In this document: piece after piece, positions 53,415 to 62,451 of the stretch | Layout: the number at the start of each line of letters is the position of its first letter | How positions within the stretch are numbered: position 1 is the stretch's first letter | From: Rebecca billardiae RCC1528 | Lineage: Eukaryota; Haptophyta | Assembly: GCA_965240325.2 (NCBI GenBank) | Contig: OZ251232.1 | Location: forward strand, 2,294,001-2,358,000 | Reading direction: 5' to 3' | DNA length: 64,000 nt | Made by a program: the position numbers and the translations under genes | The notes under the pieces: model-generated | The model's database searches: none | Told to the model about the DNA's origin: nothing | Seen by the model: the letters and a program-made list of their open reading frames with translations, nothing else

Positions 53415-54806
53415 ATGCCCCGCCGCTCATCCGCCGCGTGTCCCATCCCCCGGGTCGTCGTCGGCGTGCCGCTGCTGGCCCTGCTCGCCCTGTGCGGCAG
53501 TGTAGCCCGATCGCAGCCGACGCAGAGCTGCCACCTGTCTGCCTCCGCCCCACCTCTGCATGGGCGCGACGCGTGCGCGCGCGAGACGCGGCCCGAGGAG
53601 ACGGCTGGCGCCGGACCAAGCGCCGCTCATCCCACGGAAGGCGAGCCGAGCGCTGCACCGCCCGACGCGTGCGCGGTCTCGGGCATGCGCTGGCTCCTTC
53701 TCAAGGCCCTCCCTGCCGTGGCGTACGGTTGCCTCTGTTGCGCCGCGCTCGTGGCGCACGTGCTCATCCGCCGCGCCGTGGGCTCCGAAAACGCCTCGGG
53801 GCTCGTCTTCGCGTGCGTCCTCCTCCCCGCCGCGGCGGCCTGCTGGCTCGCGCGAGGCTCGGGGGGCTACGTCGCAATCAGCATGGGCGGCGTGCCCGCG
53901 GACCCGGGCATCCGCACGCTCGCGCTCGAGGTGGCTGCCACGGTGGGCGCGCCCGCGCCGCGCGAGGTCTACGTGATCCCCAAGCGTGAGCCCAACGCCT
54001 TTGCGGAGGGCTTCGACGGCAACACGGCCGTTGCCGTCACCCGCGGCCTCGTGAGCGCCCTCACGGTGCGCGAGCTGCGCGCCGTGCTGGCCCACGAGAT
54101 GGCGCACATCAAGCACGGCGACGTGTCCCGAAACATGCACGTGGCATTCGTCGTGGCGGGCCTCGGCGGCCTCTGGCACGCGGGCAAGTACGTGCTGGAG
54201 CTCGACCGCGAAGGCTGGGCGCCGCGCGCCGTGTGGGGCAACGCCACGGACGAGGGCGGAAGCCTGGCCGCCCTGGGCCTGGGCCTCTGCGGCGCCGGGG
54301 TCGCGACGCAAGCCCTCGCGCACGCGCTCCGACTCGCCGCGAGCCGCGCAGCGGAGCTCGAGGCCGACCGGACGGCGGCCGAGGCGTATGGCAGCGACGC
54401 CATGGCCTCCGCCCTCGCCAAGGTGAGCGCCGGCGCGCGCGAGCACGACGACCTGCGCGCGAGCATCCTCGGCCGGCTGGTCTCACACGCGATGATCAGC
54501 AACGGCCACCACCTTCTCTTCGAACCTGACCAGGAGGACTTGGAGGCGCCGCACAGTCCGTCGCTGCTGGAGCGCGGGCTGACGTCCGCCCTGCGCCTCG
54601 TGGCCACGCACCCGCCCTTCGAGCAGCGCATCGCGGTGCTGCACGCCAGCCCCCGCCCAGGGCGGCACTACGCGGCAGTGGCTGGCGCAGCCGCCCCTTC
54701 CTTCTTCAGTGCAGGCTCGTCCGCCATCAACTCCAACGAAGACATGGCTGCGTCCTGGCTGCAGTCGCCGTGGTCGTCACTCCCGCGCATCCTTCGGCCA
54801 ATCTAG
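53415..54806 (+). CDS. M48-family membrane metallopeptidase (HtpX/Ste24-like)
   Basis: Zinc endopeptidase of the membrane M48 family. Single exon, 463 residues. An N-terminal signal peptide (PRVVVGVPLLALLALCGSVA) is followed by a Cys-containing linker and hydrophobic helices (residues about 95-150: LPAVAYGCLCCAALVAHVLI and GLVFACVLLPAAAACWLA). The catalytic HEMAH motif is at 227-231 and the third-ligand helix AAELEADRTAAEAYG near 312-326, as in HtpX/OMA1-like enzymes. The family phrase NAFAEGFDGNTAVAVTRGL precedes HEMAH. THPPFEQRIAVL near the end is the usual M48 tail. The signal peptide ahead of the membrane helices is unusual for HtpX and suggests a secretory or organellar membrane. It uses a TATA promoter, unlike its neighbours. 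Confidence 0.9.
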   Translation: MPRRSSAACPIPRVVVGVPLLALLALCGSVARSQPTQSCHLSASAPPLHGRDACARETRPEETAGAGPSAAHPTEGEPSAAPPDACAVSGMRWLLLKALPAVAYGCLCCAALVAHVLIRRAVGSENASGLVFACVLLPAAAACWLARGSGGYVAISMGGVPADPGIRTLALEVAATVGAPAPREVYVIPKREPNAFAEGFDGNTAVAVTRGLVSALTVRELRAVLAHEMAHIKHGDVSRNMHVAFVVAGLGGLWHAGKYVLELDREGWAPRAVWGNATDEGGSLAALGLGLCGAGVATQALAHALRLAASRAAELEADRTAAEAYGSDAMASALAKVSAGAREHDDLRASILGRLVSHAMISNGHHLLFEPDQEDLEAPHSPSLLERGLTSALRLVATHPPFEQRIAVLHASPRPGRHYAAVAGAAAPSFFSAGSSAINSNEDMAASWLQSPWSSLPRILRPI

Positions 54807-55607
54807 ATTCAAAACGAGTATTGCGCGCGCAGATCATATCATCATCATCGGCATGATGCTGCCATTATTAATTGCCATCAGCAGACATCTGCATACGACC
54901 GCATGCATGCGCGCAGCATGAGCATAATAATATTATAACGCAATATAAAAGTCGTATTTGCTGTCATCGTATTTTTACATATATATATATATATATATAT
55001 AATATGATGAAGCTGATATGATACATATATAACGACGTGGCAGCATCGGACAAGCGTCAGGCTCAGAGTGCAACAGACACATATAGAATGCGTCCGCGCC
55101 TTCCGTCCAGGTCAGACAGTGCGCCACCCGCAGCCCTGCCGGCTGCCCCCCTACGGGAGCGGGGCCGAGATGGAGCACCGCCTCGGCCTGGGGCACGCGG
55201 CGGCGACGGCAGATGCCGCCGCGGCCGAGCGCCTTCCGGAGCACTTGGATGAGGGTGAGGTCGTAGTCGATGTCGCCGCCCGCCGACCTAGCGGCGAGCA
55301 GCTCCGGCAAGCGGCAGCCGCGGCTGTCGCCCCCGTGCGCCCGCGTGGGCGCCTGGATGAGGATGAGGTCGTAGTACGCGTCGCCGCGCGCCGGCCAAGC
55401 GGCGCGCAGCTGCAGAAGAGGGGCTATACATATATATATGACGAATAATAATATGATACCAATATACATATTCACTCTTAATGCCATCTGATACCAGTCA
55501 GTCGGAATATAGTTACTCGGTTAGTATAGTCGTCGTCGTAATTTATAATTATTAATAATAACAATATAATAAATCGGCGCCCGCCGGCGAATAACTGCCG
55601 CGCCGCG
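54807..55607. other. Intergenic with AT tracts and an internal duplication
   Basis: No gene established. Besides the dispersed repeat (55025-55145) it holds (AT)n at 54979-55000 and an imperfect tandem duplication of about 70 bp near 55245-55310 and 55350-55420 (GGATGAGGGTGAGGTCGTAG versus GGATGAGGATGAGGTCGTAG). On the plus strand the duplication reads LDEGEVVVDVAARRPSG then LDEDEVVVRVAARRPSG, within a 126-residue frame at 55068-55448 of unknown status. Confidence 0.45.
55025..55145 (-). repeat. Dispersed repeat, copy 2
   Basis: Reverse-complement match to 47190-47320 (see there). Here the TATATA end runs on into unrelated sequence with no transposon-like insertion. Confidence 0.75.
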
Positions 55608-57341
55608 TCACAAGTCAATAGCAGTCGCGGCAGCGGCAGCCCTCGGCATCGCAGCCGGCGCGTCGGGCGGACCGTCGGCCGCCGGCCCGGCGCCGGGCGC
55701 GGCTCCGCCGTCGAGCGCGGTCGGGCCGCGGGCGGCGACCGCGCCCGCGCTGCCGCCCGCCGCGCCGCGGCACAGGTGCTTGCGCTGCAGCGCGCCGTGC
55801 GACCACAGCCAGCGCGCGTTGCCGCCGGCGCACGTGCGCGCCAGCCCGGCGCGGAACGAGTCGGCGTGCGCCTCCGCCATGGCCGCCTGCAGCTCGGCGT
55901 AGCGCGTGCGGTTGTGCCGCGCGGCCACCGCCTCGTTCACCGCCGCCCCAAACCCGGCCGAGCCCGCGTACTCGATCTGTCCTCGCAGCCCGTACGCCTC
56001 TGCGGCGGGGCGCCAGATGACGAGCGGGCGCTCGAGCGCGAGCGCGAGCGCGATCGCGGAGCTCAGCTTGCCCTGGCTCAGGTACCGCCCGTCCGCGCGC
56101 TCGTCGAGCATCGGCAGCACGAAGTCGGCCGCGCGGCCAACGGCGAGCCCGACCGACCACGGCCCGTCGGCGTGCGAGAAGAGAACGCGGCGCGGCCGCT
56201 GGGTGAAGGTGTGCAGGAAGTGCTTCTTGAGCGCGGTGAGGCCGTGCTTCGAGCCGCGCACCACGAACCCGAACACCGTCAGCCCCACCGGCGCCGGCGG
56301 GTCCACCTGCCGCAGCGCGCCCCAGTTCTTGCTGCGGAAGTCGACGCTGCTGAACGCGGCGAAGCGCACGCGCGCCGTGCGCTGCGCGGCGCGCGCGCGC
56401 GCCTCCGCCTCCACGCGCGCGCCGAGGTGCGCGGGCGTGAACCACGACGCGCGCGGCGCGCCGCCGCCGGCCGAGCCGCCGCCCGGCCCGGGCGGCACGG
56501 ACACGCCGCCGCCGCCGCCCGGTTTCGTCGGCTTCGTCGGTTTCGTCGCGTTCGAGTCCTGCTGCTCCCGGACAAATTCGTACGCGACGCGCGTGAAGGC
56601 GAGCGGCAGGATCGGCGCGGCGTACCGCGCCTCGAGCGGGCGCACGCCGCGCCACAGGCAGCCGGGCACGTTGTGGCAGCCGCACAGCGCGGGCGCGCGC
56701 GCCGCGCCGCGCCCAGCGCCCAGCGCCCAGTCGAGACGGCGCGCCGCCGCCGCCGCGCCGCCCGCCGGGTGCGGGTCGCACGTCTGCACGAGCACGAAGA
56801 GCAGGCGCGGGTCGGCGGCGAGGCACTCGGCCGCGCGGCGCTTGACCACCGTGAGCCGCGGCTCCGCGCCGAACGAGAGCAGCTCGTCCATCCCCACGCG
56901 CGCCGTCATGTTCTTCGCGCGCACGCGCGCCACGTGGACGAAAACGTGCGGCGCGCCGAGGCCGAGCGCGAAGCGCACGGACGCGGGCAGCACCTCGACG
57001 TGCCAGCCGAGCGGCTCGAGGAGCAGCGCGAACGGGCCGCGCGCCACCGGCTCGGCGCACGGCGCCTCCGCCGCCGCCGCCGCCGCCGCCGCCGGAGCGA
57101 GCGCGCTCGCGGCGCGCGCGGCGAGCAGCGCGAGCGCGAGCGGCGCGGCGCGGCGGCAGCCGCCGGCCGCGCGGCGGAGGCCGGGCGGCGCGGTGCGGCT
57201 CGCGGGCGCGAGGGCTGCCGCTCGGCCGGGGGGCTGTCCGACGACCCCGTCGGGGCGAGCCCCAAGCCGGCCAGCCCCGTGCCCCGCCCCTCGCCGCCGC
57301 GCACGACGAGCGCGCGTGCGGAGGGCCAGGGCCGCCGCCAT
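55608..57341 (-). CDS. Single-domain paralogue of the 49102-52908 protein
   Basis: 577 residues, single exon. After an Arg-rich N-terminus a hydrophobic anchor (APLALALLAARAASALAPA) leads into one copy of the repeated domain. It is closest to domain 2 of the larger protein: LEPLGWHVEVLPASVRFALG, RVGMDELLSFGAEPRLTVVK, LLFVLVQTCDPHP, CGCHNVPGCLWRGVRPLEAR, AFTRVAYEFVREQ, FAAFSSVDFRSKNWGALR, ALKKHFLHTF, ADFVLPMLDERADGRYLSQG and ERPLVIWRPAAEAYGLRGQI. The C-terminal 60 residues are low-complexity, and no C-terminal TM is seen. A type II or secreted lumenal enzyme is likely. A TKPTKPTKPGGGGG linker sits within the domain. It shares a 77-bp divergent promoter with the GT29 gene. Confidence 0.65.
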   Translation of the reverse strand: MAAALALRTRARRARRRGAGHGAGRLGARPDGVVGQPPGRAAALAPASRTAPPGLRRAAGGCRRAAPLALALLAARAASALAPAAAAAAAAEAPCAEPVARGPFALLLEPLGWHVEVLPASVRFALGLGAPHVFVHVARVRAKNMTARVGMDELLSFGAEPRLTVVKRRAAECLAADPRLLFVLVQTCDPHPAGGAAAAARRLDWALGAGRGAARAPALCGCHNVPGCLWRGVRPLEARYAAPILPLAFTRVAYEFVREQQDSNATKPTKPTKPGGGGGVSVPPGPGGGSAGGGAPRASWFTPAHLGARVEAEARARAAQRTARVRFAAFSSVDFRSKNWGALRQVDPPAPVGLTVFGFVVRGSKHGLTALKKHFLHTFTQRPRRVLFSHADGPWSVGLAVGRAADFVLPMLDERADGRYLSQGKLSSAIALALALERPLVIWRPAAEAYGLRGQIEYAGSAGFGAAVNEAVAARHNRTRYAELQAAMAEAHADSFRAGLARTCAGGNARWLWSHGALQRKHLCRGAAGGSAGAVAARGPTALDGGAAPGAGPAADGPPDAPAAMPRAAAAATAIDL

Positions 57342-57418
57342 CGTTGGGCAGAAGCCCTCTCCGGCTTTTTGAGTTTTCGACAAGCCGGTCGGCGGTGGCA
57401 GTGGCAGCATGGCCGCCG
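57342..57418. promoter_or_regulatory. Very short bidirectional promoter
   Basis: Only 77 bp separate the start codons of the single-domain gene (-) and the GT29 gene (+). It contains GCTTTTTGAGTTTTCGAC and GGCAGTGGCAGCATGGCC. If the GT29 protein starts at 57474 instead, the gap is 132 bp. Confidence 0.55.
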
Positions 57419-58612
57419 ATGGGTGTCCTGTGCGCTGCTCGTGCCCCTCGGCTGTCGCGCGCCGTCTTGCGGATGGCGCCGCTTCTCGCAGCGCTCCTCT
57501 CAGCGACGCGGTGCGCGATCGCCGAGCTGCCGCCGCCACGCCCATCGCCCTACGCCTGGCCGCGCGAGCAGACGGATGCACACACCGGCGCGCGACTGCG
57601 CGCCATCGCCGACGCGTACGCCAACGCGACGCGCCGGCCGTGCGCGTCGTCCATACCCGCCGTCGTGGGCGCGGGCTGCACGAGCCAGCTCCCGGCCCGC
57701 TGCACGCCACCGGCGATCGCGCTCGACGCGGCCTTTGAGGCGCGCGTGTGGCGCGAGTGCTGGGGCGCGATGGGCATGCTCGCGGTGCCGCAGCGCAGGC
57801 CGATGCGCGCGCGGCAGCTGCTGCAGAGGGCGCAGGGCTTCGTGCGCCTGTCCGCGGCGAAGCGCGAGGCGGAGCGCCCGCTGCTGCGCGACCTCGCCGC
57901 GCGCCCGCCGCGCCGCTTCGCCGAGTGCGCCGTCACGTCCGGACTCTACCCGGCCAACGAGTCAGACATCCCGGCGCTGGACAGGAGGCTGACGCGCACG
58001 CGCGGGCCGCTGATCCGGCCCAACCACATGTGCCGCGAGTCGATCCGACCGCGCGCCTCGCCGGGCAAGCGGCCGCCGTACCACCGCCGCCTCGTGGACA
58101 TCAGCGTGATCAACGGCGGCGTCAACTCGAGGCGGGTCTGCGGCCCTTGCAACGTGGAAGTGGCGGCGCCGCGCACCGGCCTCGCGCTGGTCGTGCGCCC
58201 GCTCGGCACGCAGACGTACCTCGACGCGGGGAAGTGCCTCAACGCGAGCGAGCCCGAGCTCTCGATGAGCGTCACGTCGGCCGCGACGATGCGGCTGGCG
58301 CTCGTCCTCTCGGCCGCCTTCTCGGAGCGCGACGTCTTGCTCTACCCGCGCGCCGACCTGCAGCTGACGCCGCAGGCCTCCACCGGCTTCCTTGCGGTTG
58401 TGTTCGCGCTGCTGCACTGCGAGCGCGTGGTGCTGTACGGCTTTGGCGGGCCGGTCGAGGTGGAGGGCCACCTGATGGGCGGCTCGCACGACCTGCTCGC
58501 CGAGCGGCGCGCGGTCGCCGCGCTGAGCGTGCCCAAGCACCAGTCGCGCAGCCGGCTCGTGCAAGAGGTGCTGATGGCCACCGGCGCGCAGTCCGTACAG
58601 CTCGTCTTCTGA
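57419..58612 (+). CDS. Sialyltransferase-like enzyme, GT29
   Basis: Golgi-type glycosyltransferase predicted to move sialic acid, or a related nonulosonate, from CMP-sugar to glycans. Single exon, 397 residues. A signal-anchor (MAPLLAALLSATRCAIAE) makes it type II. The L-motif counterpart lies near 168-205 (FAECAVTSGLYPANESDI, then LIRPNHMC, with the motif Cys and Asn). The S-motif counterpart near 318-345 is strong: TPQASTGFLAVVFALLHCER followed by VVLYGFGG, including the second motif Cys. HLMGGSHDLLAERRAVAAL fits the VS/terminal motif. Cysteine spacing between L and S allows the conserved disulphide. Donor and acceptor cannot be told from sequence. ATG 57419 or 57474. Confidence 0.75.
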   Translation: MGVLCAARAPRLSRAVLRMAPLLAALLSATRCAIAELPPPRPSPYAWPREQTDAHTGARLRAIADAYANATRRPCASSIPAVVGAGCTSQLPARCTPPAIALDAAFEARVWRECWGAMGMLAVPQRRPMRARQLLQRAQGFVRLSAAKREAERPLLRDLAARPPRRFAECAVTSGLYPANESDIPALDRRLTRTRGPLIRPNHMCRESIRPRASPGKRPPYHRRLVDISVINGGVNSRRVCGPCNVEVAAPRTGLALVVRPLGTQTYLDAGKCLNASEPELSMSVTSAATMRLALVLSAAFSERDVLLYPRADLQLTPQASTGFLAVVFALLHCERVVLYGFGGPVEVEGHLMGGSHDLLAERRAVAALSVPKHQSRSRLVQEVLMATGAQSVQLVF

Positions 58613-58757
58613 GGAGCGGCCTGGGCCGCACCACTCGTACGGTCCCGGCCAGCAGAATGAAATCCGTGACGCCGATCCATAGCTTGAACTGCGTCCCCAA
58701 GGCGGCTGGCGGGGGCCTGGGGACGCCATCGCAACCAAGTGTGCACGTTATAAAACA

Positions 58758-61001
58758 TACTACTCGGGCCGGGGGTTTGGCGGTAGCGAAGTTTGTCACT
58801 TTGACAAACTGTTTCAGCTTCGTCGGCGTGCGCTATTTTGAGCGCGCGCCTATGAAGGCAGCTGCTATTCAAAGGCGAGTCGCCTATGAAGCCGGCTCCT
58901 ATTAATATGTGTCAATACCTTACGGGTACTTGGGAGCGGGCGCTCATATGGCTCACCAGGCCGCGAGGCTGCGCCATGCCGCCCATCTGCACGTCGCCGA
59001 ATCGGCCGCAAATCGGATGCGAGAGGCGAGGCGGAGGACGGCAGACATTCGCCGTGAGCGTGGTGTCGATCCTTGTTGCGTGCGCCACCGTCGTGCTTGC
59101 TCCCGCCGCCGGGAAGCAGGCGCGCAAGCTGCCGTCCACGCAGGAGGACAATTCCTATCGTTCAACGCATGCGCCGAGCTCTCAATCCAAGTACATGGCG
59201 GTTGGGCGACCCTCTCGCCGTTCGTGGACGCTGCCATACCGTACTGCGCGAACTCTTGCTGCTACCTGCTCCGCCCAGCTGGCACGAAGGTGGGGCGCGA
59301 GGTGTTCTACTGGCAGACGTCTGGCAGTAGACACCCTGACCTCGCAGCTGATGCTTCCCTCAGTGTGCTGTCCCAGTTGACAGACATGTCGTGGCTTGCG
59401 TCTCGGGGGCAGGTATTCATCTACCGTAGCGCTTCGCCGAGCTACGCCCTGCGCAAGCCGCCTCAGTGAGCGCCGCTCTGAAAGCCTCACCGACCTCTGC
59501 GTTCTATCGCGTGCCGCCTCATGCGTGATGCGGTTGAGCTGCCGTTGCACGCGGCGTGTGGCTCACACGTACGTGCGGAAAGCCGCATTGCCCTCGGCCT
59601 ACGCCGCGTTCGACCGCGCGATGGGCGCGGGCACGCTCACCGGTCATCGTGCGAATGAGCTGCGCGCGCTGATCGCCGGTGAGCTCAGAGCCGCGCGCGC
59701 TGCCGGCAGTCATCCCTGCGAGTGCTGCGGGGCGAAGCGGCGGGCGAGGCGCCAGCAGGAAAGCTCGCAATCGTCGACTCAGCGTTCGTCATGCTGCCCC
59801 CGCTGCCACCTGACGCGATTGGCCTGCAGTTGAGGGCGCCAAGGCGACGCTGCGCCCGCTCCTAGGGGCAACCGGCGGCTGAGGACGAGTCGAGCGATAT
59901 GCAGTTTGACTATGACTATGAGCTGACCGTTGACGATCACGATGATGCTACAGTACACGTACTACTACTGATGACGATTTTGACGCGCTGCTGGTCTCGG
60001 CGGTCATCAGCTGAGCCTGCGAGTGAGACTTGTTTCTCGCAATGCTGCCATCCGCCGCCGGATATGTGACTGCATGTGAGCCCACGATTATCACTTGAGC
60101 TCGGCGCCAGCCCGATCGAAAGCAGCCTGAGCCTGAGGCCCCGGGCCCGGACGGGCGGACAGTGACAAGCTGCAGACGACTCGACGATCAGCTGCTGACA
60201 GATGATCACGGCGACATGATGACGATGGGCGCAGTCGCGGAAGGCCCACCTGCCCCGGCCTACTTCAGGATGCGCAAAGGGGTGGTCAACATTAGATATC
60301 TGCTAAGGTGACAGGTGCTGTAGCCGTGGGCCGCAGCAGCGGCGCGCAGCGCGCATGCATGCATGCGCGCCTGACAGATGCTCCGGGCACGAATGATTGC
60401 CCTCAGCTCGACCCAGACGAGTTGAAGCATGGCAGAGTGGTGCCGTGCACACGTTCACATCGATGGCCTTGCGACCATACAGTCTTGCCTTGTACGCCCG
60501 CGAGGTCAAACCACAGCTGTGGCTTTGGATCCGAGGTCCGCCGAGCACCACCGCGGTACAGGCCCAAGCCTTGGCAGTGCGAGCAGTCCTCTTGAGTTCG
60601 GCGATCTGGAAAGCCTGCATCACCTGGCCCACAGCGCGCAGCATCGCGAAGCTGTGGGCCAGATCGATCCCCGTGCGAACAAGACCAAGGGCAATGCTCG
60701 CTACGTGTGAGCAGGTGCTGATTCTCCTACTGTACGGCACCCGCTCGGGAACTTGTGCCCCGGTCTCGACATCCGGGTATCGCCCGGATCATGGGCCGGG
60801 GTATTGGCCGCCGCGCCGCCCGTCCCATCAACGCAACAATCGGAGCTGCGGCCTGCTGCACCTCCGGTCCCGCGTCCTCCCCCGGCGCGGCCATCACCGT
60901 CGTGCGGCATGGATCGTCCGCCACAGTCCCGCGATTTTCCGAAAAACCGGCGGCCGATTTTTCGGAAAATCCTTACCACCAAACCCCCGGCCCGAGTAGT
61001 A
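58758..61001. mobile_element. Candidate TIR element C
   Basis: 2244 bp flanked by 28-bp inverted repeats (58758-58785 and 60974-61001) with one mismatch; the core is CTACTCGGGCCGGGGGTTTG. Each repeat is edged by TA, consistent with a TA target duplication. Just inside each end lies a hairpin: GTTTGTCA/TGACAAAC at 58791-58809 and GATTTTCCGAAAAA/TTTTTCGGAAAATC at 60933-60971. The interior has several medium ORFs (58909-59469 plus; 60303-60740 minus) and no recognised transposase. The right end stops 30 bp before the start codon of the next gene. Confidence 0.55.
58909..59469 (+). CDS. ORF inside element C, unknown function
   Basis: 186-residue frame. Its second half has ordinary protein composition (SIQVHGGWATLSPFVDAAIP, then YCANSCCYLLRPAGTKV and QLTDMSWLASRGQVFIYRSA). 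In the first half the neighbouring frame from 58886 looks better, with a membrane-anchor-like TFAVSVVSILVACATVVLAP. A frameshift or small intron near 59080-59150 may separate the two, but I found no splice pair that joins them cleanly. It may be a decayed gene. Confidence 0.25.
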   Translation: MSIPYGYLGAGAHMAHQAARLRHAAHLHVAESAANRMREARRRTADIRRERGVDPCCVRHRRACSRRREAGAQAAVHAGGQFLSFNACAELSIQVHGGWATLSPFVDAAIPYCANSCCYLLRPAGTKVGREVFYWQTSGSRHPDLAADASLSVLSQLTDMSWLASRGQVFIYRSASPSYALRKPPQ

Positions 61002-61031
61002 AACTGTAGGCGCTGGCGCCTGGCCGACACA

Positions 61032-61919
61032 ATGGCGTCGCTCGCAGCATGGCTGCTCGCGCTGGCGTGCGTCGCGCTGGCGGCGCTGCTGGCGCGGCGC
61101 GCGCGGCGCGCGCGGCGCGGCGCACCCGGCGCGGCGCCGCCGGCGGGTACGGCGTGCGGCCCGCCCGTGTGCGAGCTGCTGCTGCTCGACGGCTGCAACC
61201 TGCCGCTCGGCCTCGAGCTGCGGCCGAGCGGCGCGCCGCCGCGGCTGACGAGCGGCGGCGGCCGGCGCGGCGGCGCGTGCGAGGACTGGGGCGCGGTGCT
61301 CGCGGGGCTCAGCGGCGCCGACGCGCCGTTCGAACGCGCGAGCGTCCTCTTCGACGCGCGCAGCCCCGTCGGCGCCGCGCTCGGCGCGCGCGCGCGCGTG
61401 CAGCTCTCCGCGCGCGTGTGCGCGCGCTCGACCGAGCGGCGGCGCGCGAGCGCGGACGACGAGATCGTCGAGGCCGTCGCGGCGGCGAGGGCGGCGGGCG
61501 GCGGCGCGGCAGCGAGCGCGGCGGCGTGCTCGCCGCGCGACGCGCACGCGGAGCTCGCCGCGCCGCCGCCGGCGCGCGACGGCCGCCGCCGGTTCTTTGT
61601 GCTGAGGCGCTCGGGCGGCGGCGAGCGCGCGCACGCGCGGCTGTGGCGCTTGCTCGGGCTCGTGCGGCCCGAGGCGGTGGCGTGCCTCGCGGCGCTCACG
61701 CCCGGGCTGCGCGAGCAGGGTGCGCGCGACGCGCTCGCGCTCTGCGGCCGCGCCGCGCCCTTCGTCCGCGCCTCGCGCGCCTCGCTGCCCGCCGAGCGCG
61801 CTGCGTGCGTCACCGTCTGCACGGACGACGTGCTGCTGGCGCGCAGGGTGGTGGACGCGGGCGGGCTCGCGCTGAGCTGGCGTCAGCTGCGCGCGCTCGT
61901 CGCGGGGGTGCGCAGGTGA
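61032..61919 (+). CDS. Membrane-anchored NYN/YacP-like nuclease candidate
   Basis: Single exon, 295 residues. An N-terminal TM helix (SLAAWLLALACVALAALLA) and an Arg-rich stop are followed by a PIN/NYN-like domain: CELLLLDGCNLPLGLEL (first Asp-x-x-Asn strand), ASVLFDARSP (second acidic strand), RASADDEIVEAVAAA (the ADDxIE motif of YacP-like RNases), VTVCTDDVLLARRVVDAGGL (the T-D-D strand and Gly). The order and the four acidic positions match the NYN fold. The tether suggests RNA cleavage at an organelle or ER membrane, which is inference. The promoter lies within, or is set by, element C, whose end is 30 bp upstream. Confidence 0.5.
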   Translation: MASLAAWLLALACVALAALLARRARRARRGAPGAAPPAGTACGPPVCELLLLDGCNLPLGLELRPSGAPPRLTSGGGRRGGACEDWGAVLAGLSGADAPFERASVLFDARSPVGAALGARARVQLSARVCARSTERRRASADDEIVEAVAAARAAGGGAAASAAACSPRDAHAELAAPPPARDGRRRFFVLRRSGGGERAHARLWRLLGLVRPEAVACLAALTPGLREQGARDALALCGRAAPFVRASRASLPAERAACVTVCTDDVLLARRVVDAGGLALSWRQLRALVAGVRR

Positions 61920-62451
61920 CGGGCTGTACTCATTTCGCAGTGTATCGACGATGATGGTTTCAGTAGCGCAGCGCGTTGGTCCGCGACAGCTGGCGGGACT
62001 CGGTCCGTGGCACGGCTTGCGACGAGTACCATCTCGCAGAGAGTTGCGGCCACCGCCCAGCTGCCAGCATGAGCGGGGCCTCATCGGAGCAGCTAGTCCC
62101 CTGCTCTATACAGCCTCTAACTAGGCGCAGACGCGGCTGCTTAGCAGGCCGGACGCCGATAAATTGCTGCTGCGCGCATATATAAGTAGCCGACGGCCCG
62201 CGCTGCCGGCGGCGCCGTGCCTGATGGCCGTAGGCGTAGCCACTGCCAGTCGAGAGCCCGGGCGGCGTCTGTCGGCGGCGCGGCCCGCGGGGCCGGCGTC
62301 AGCCACACTGCGGCCACCGCCCCATATATGAGGATGCGCGCATCATCATCAATAACTCGCGGTGGCAACTCGCGTTGTCAGGGCGAGGCGACTATACTAC
62401 GTACTGCTTCGGCAGAGCTGCTCTCCTCCTCATTAATGCCGCCGGCTCGCG
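61920..62451. other. Intergenic between convergent genes
   Basis: 3' flanks of the NYN-like gene (+) and the partial gene (-). TATATAAG near 62181 resembles a TATA box but no gene follows. Nothing else is seen. Confidence 0.4.

Noticed and set aside
62175-62190. TATATAAG as a promoter TATA box
   Set aside because: No coding region follows on either strand at a fitting distance; both neighbouring genes converge here.
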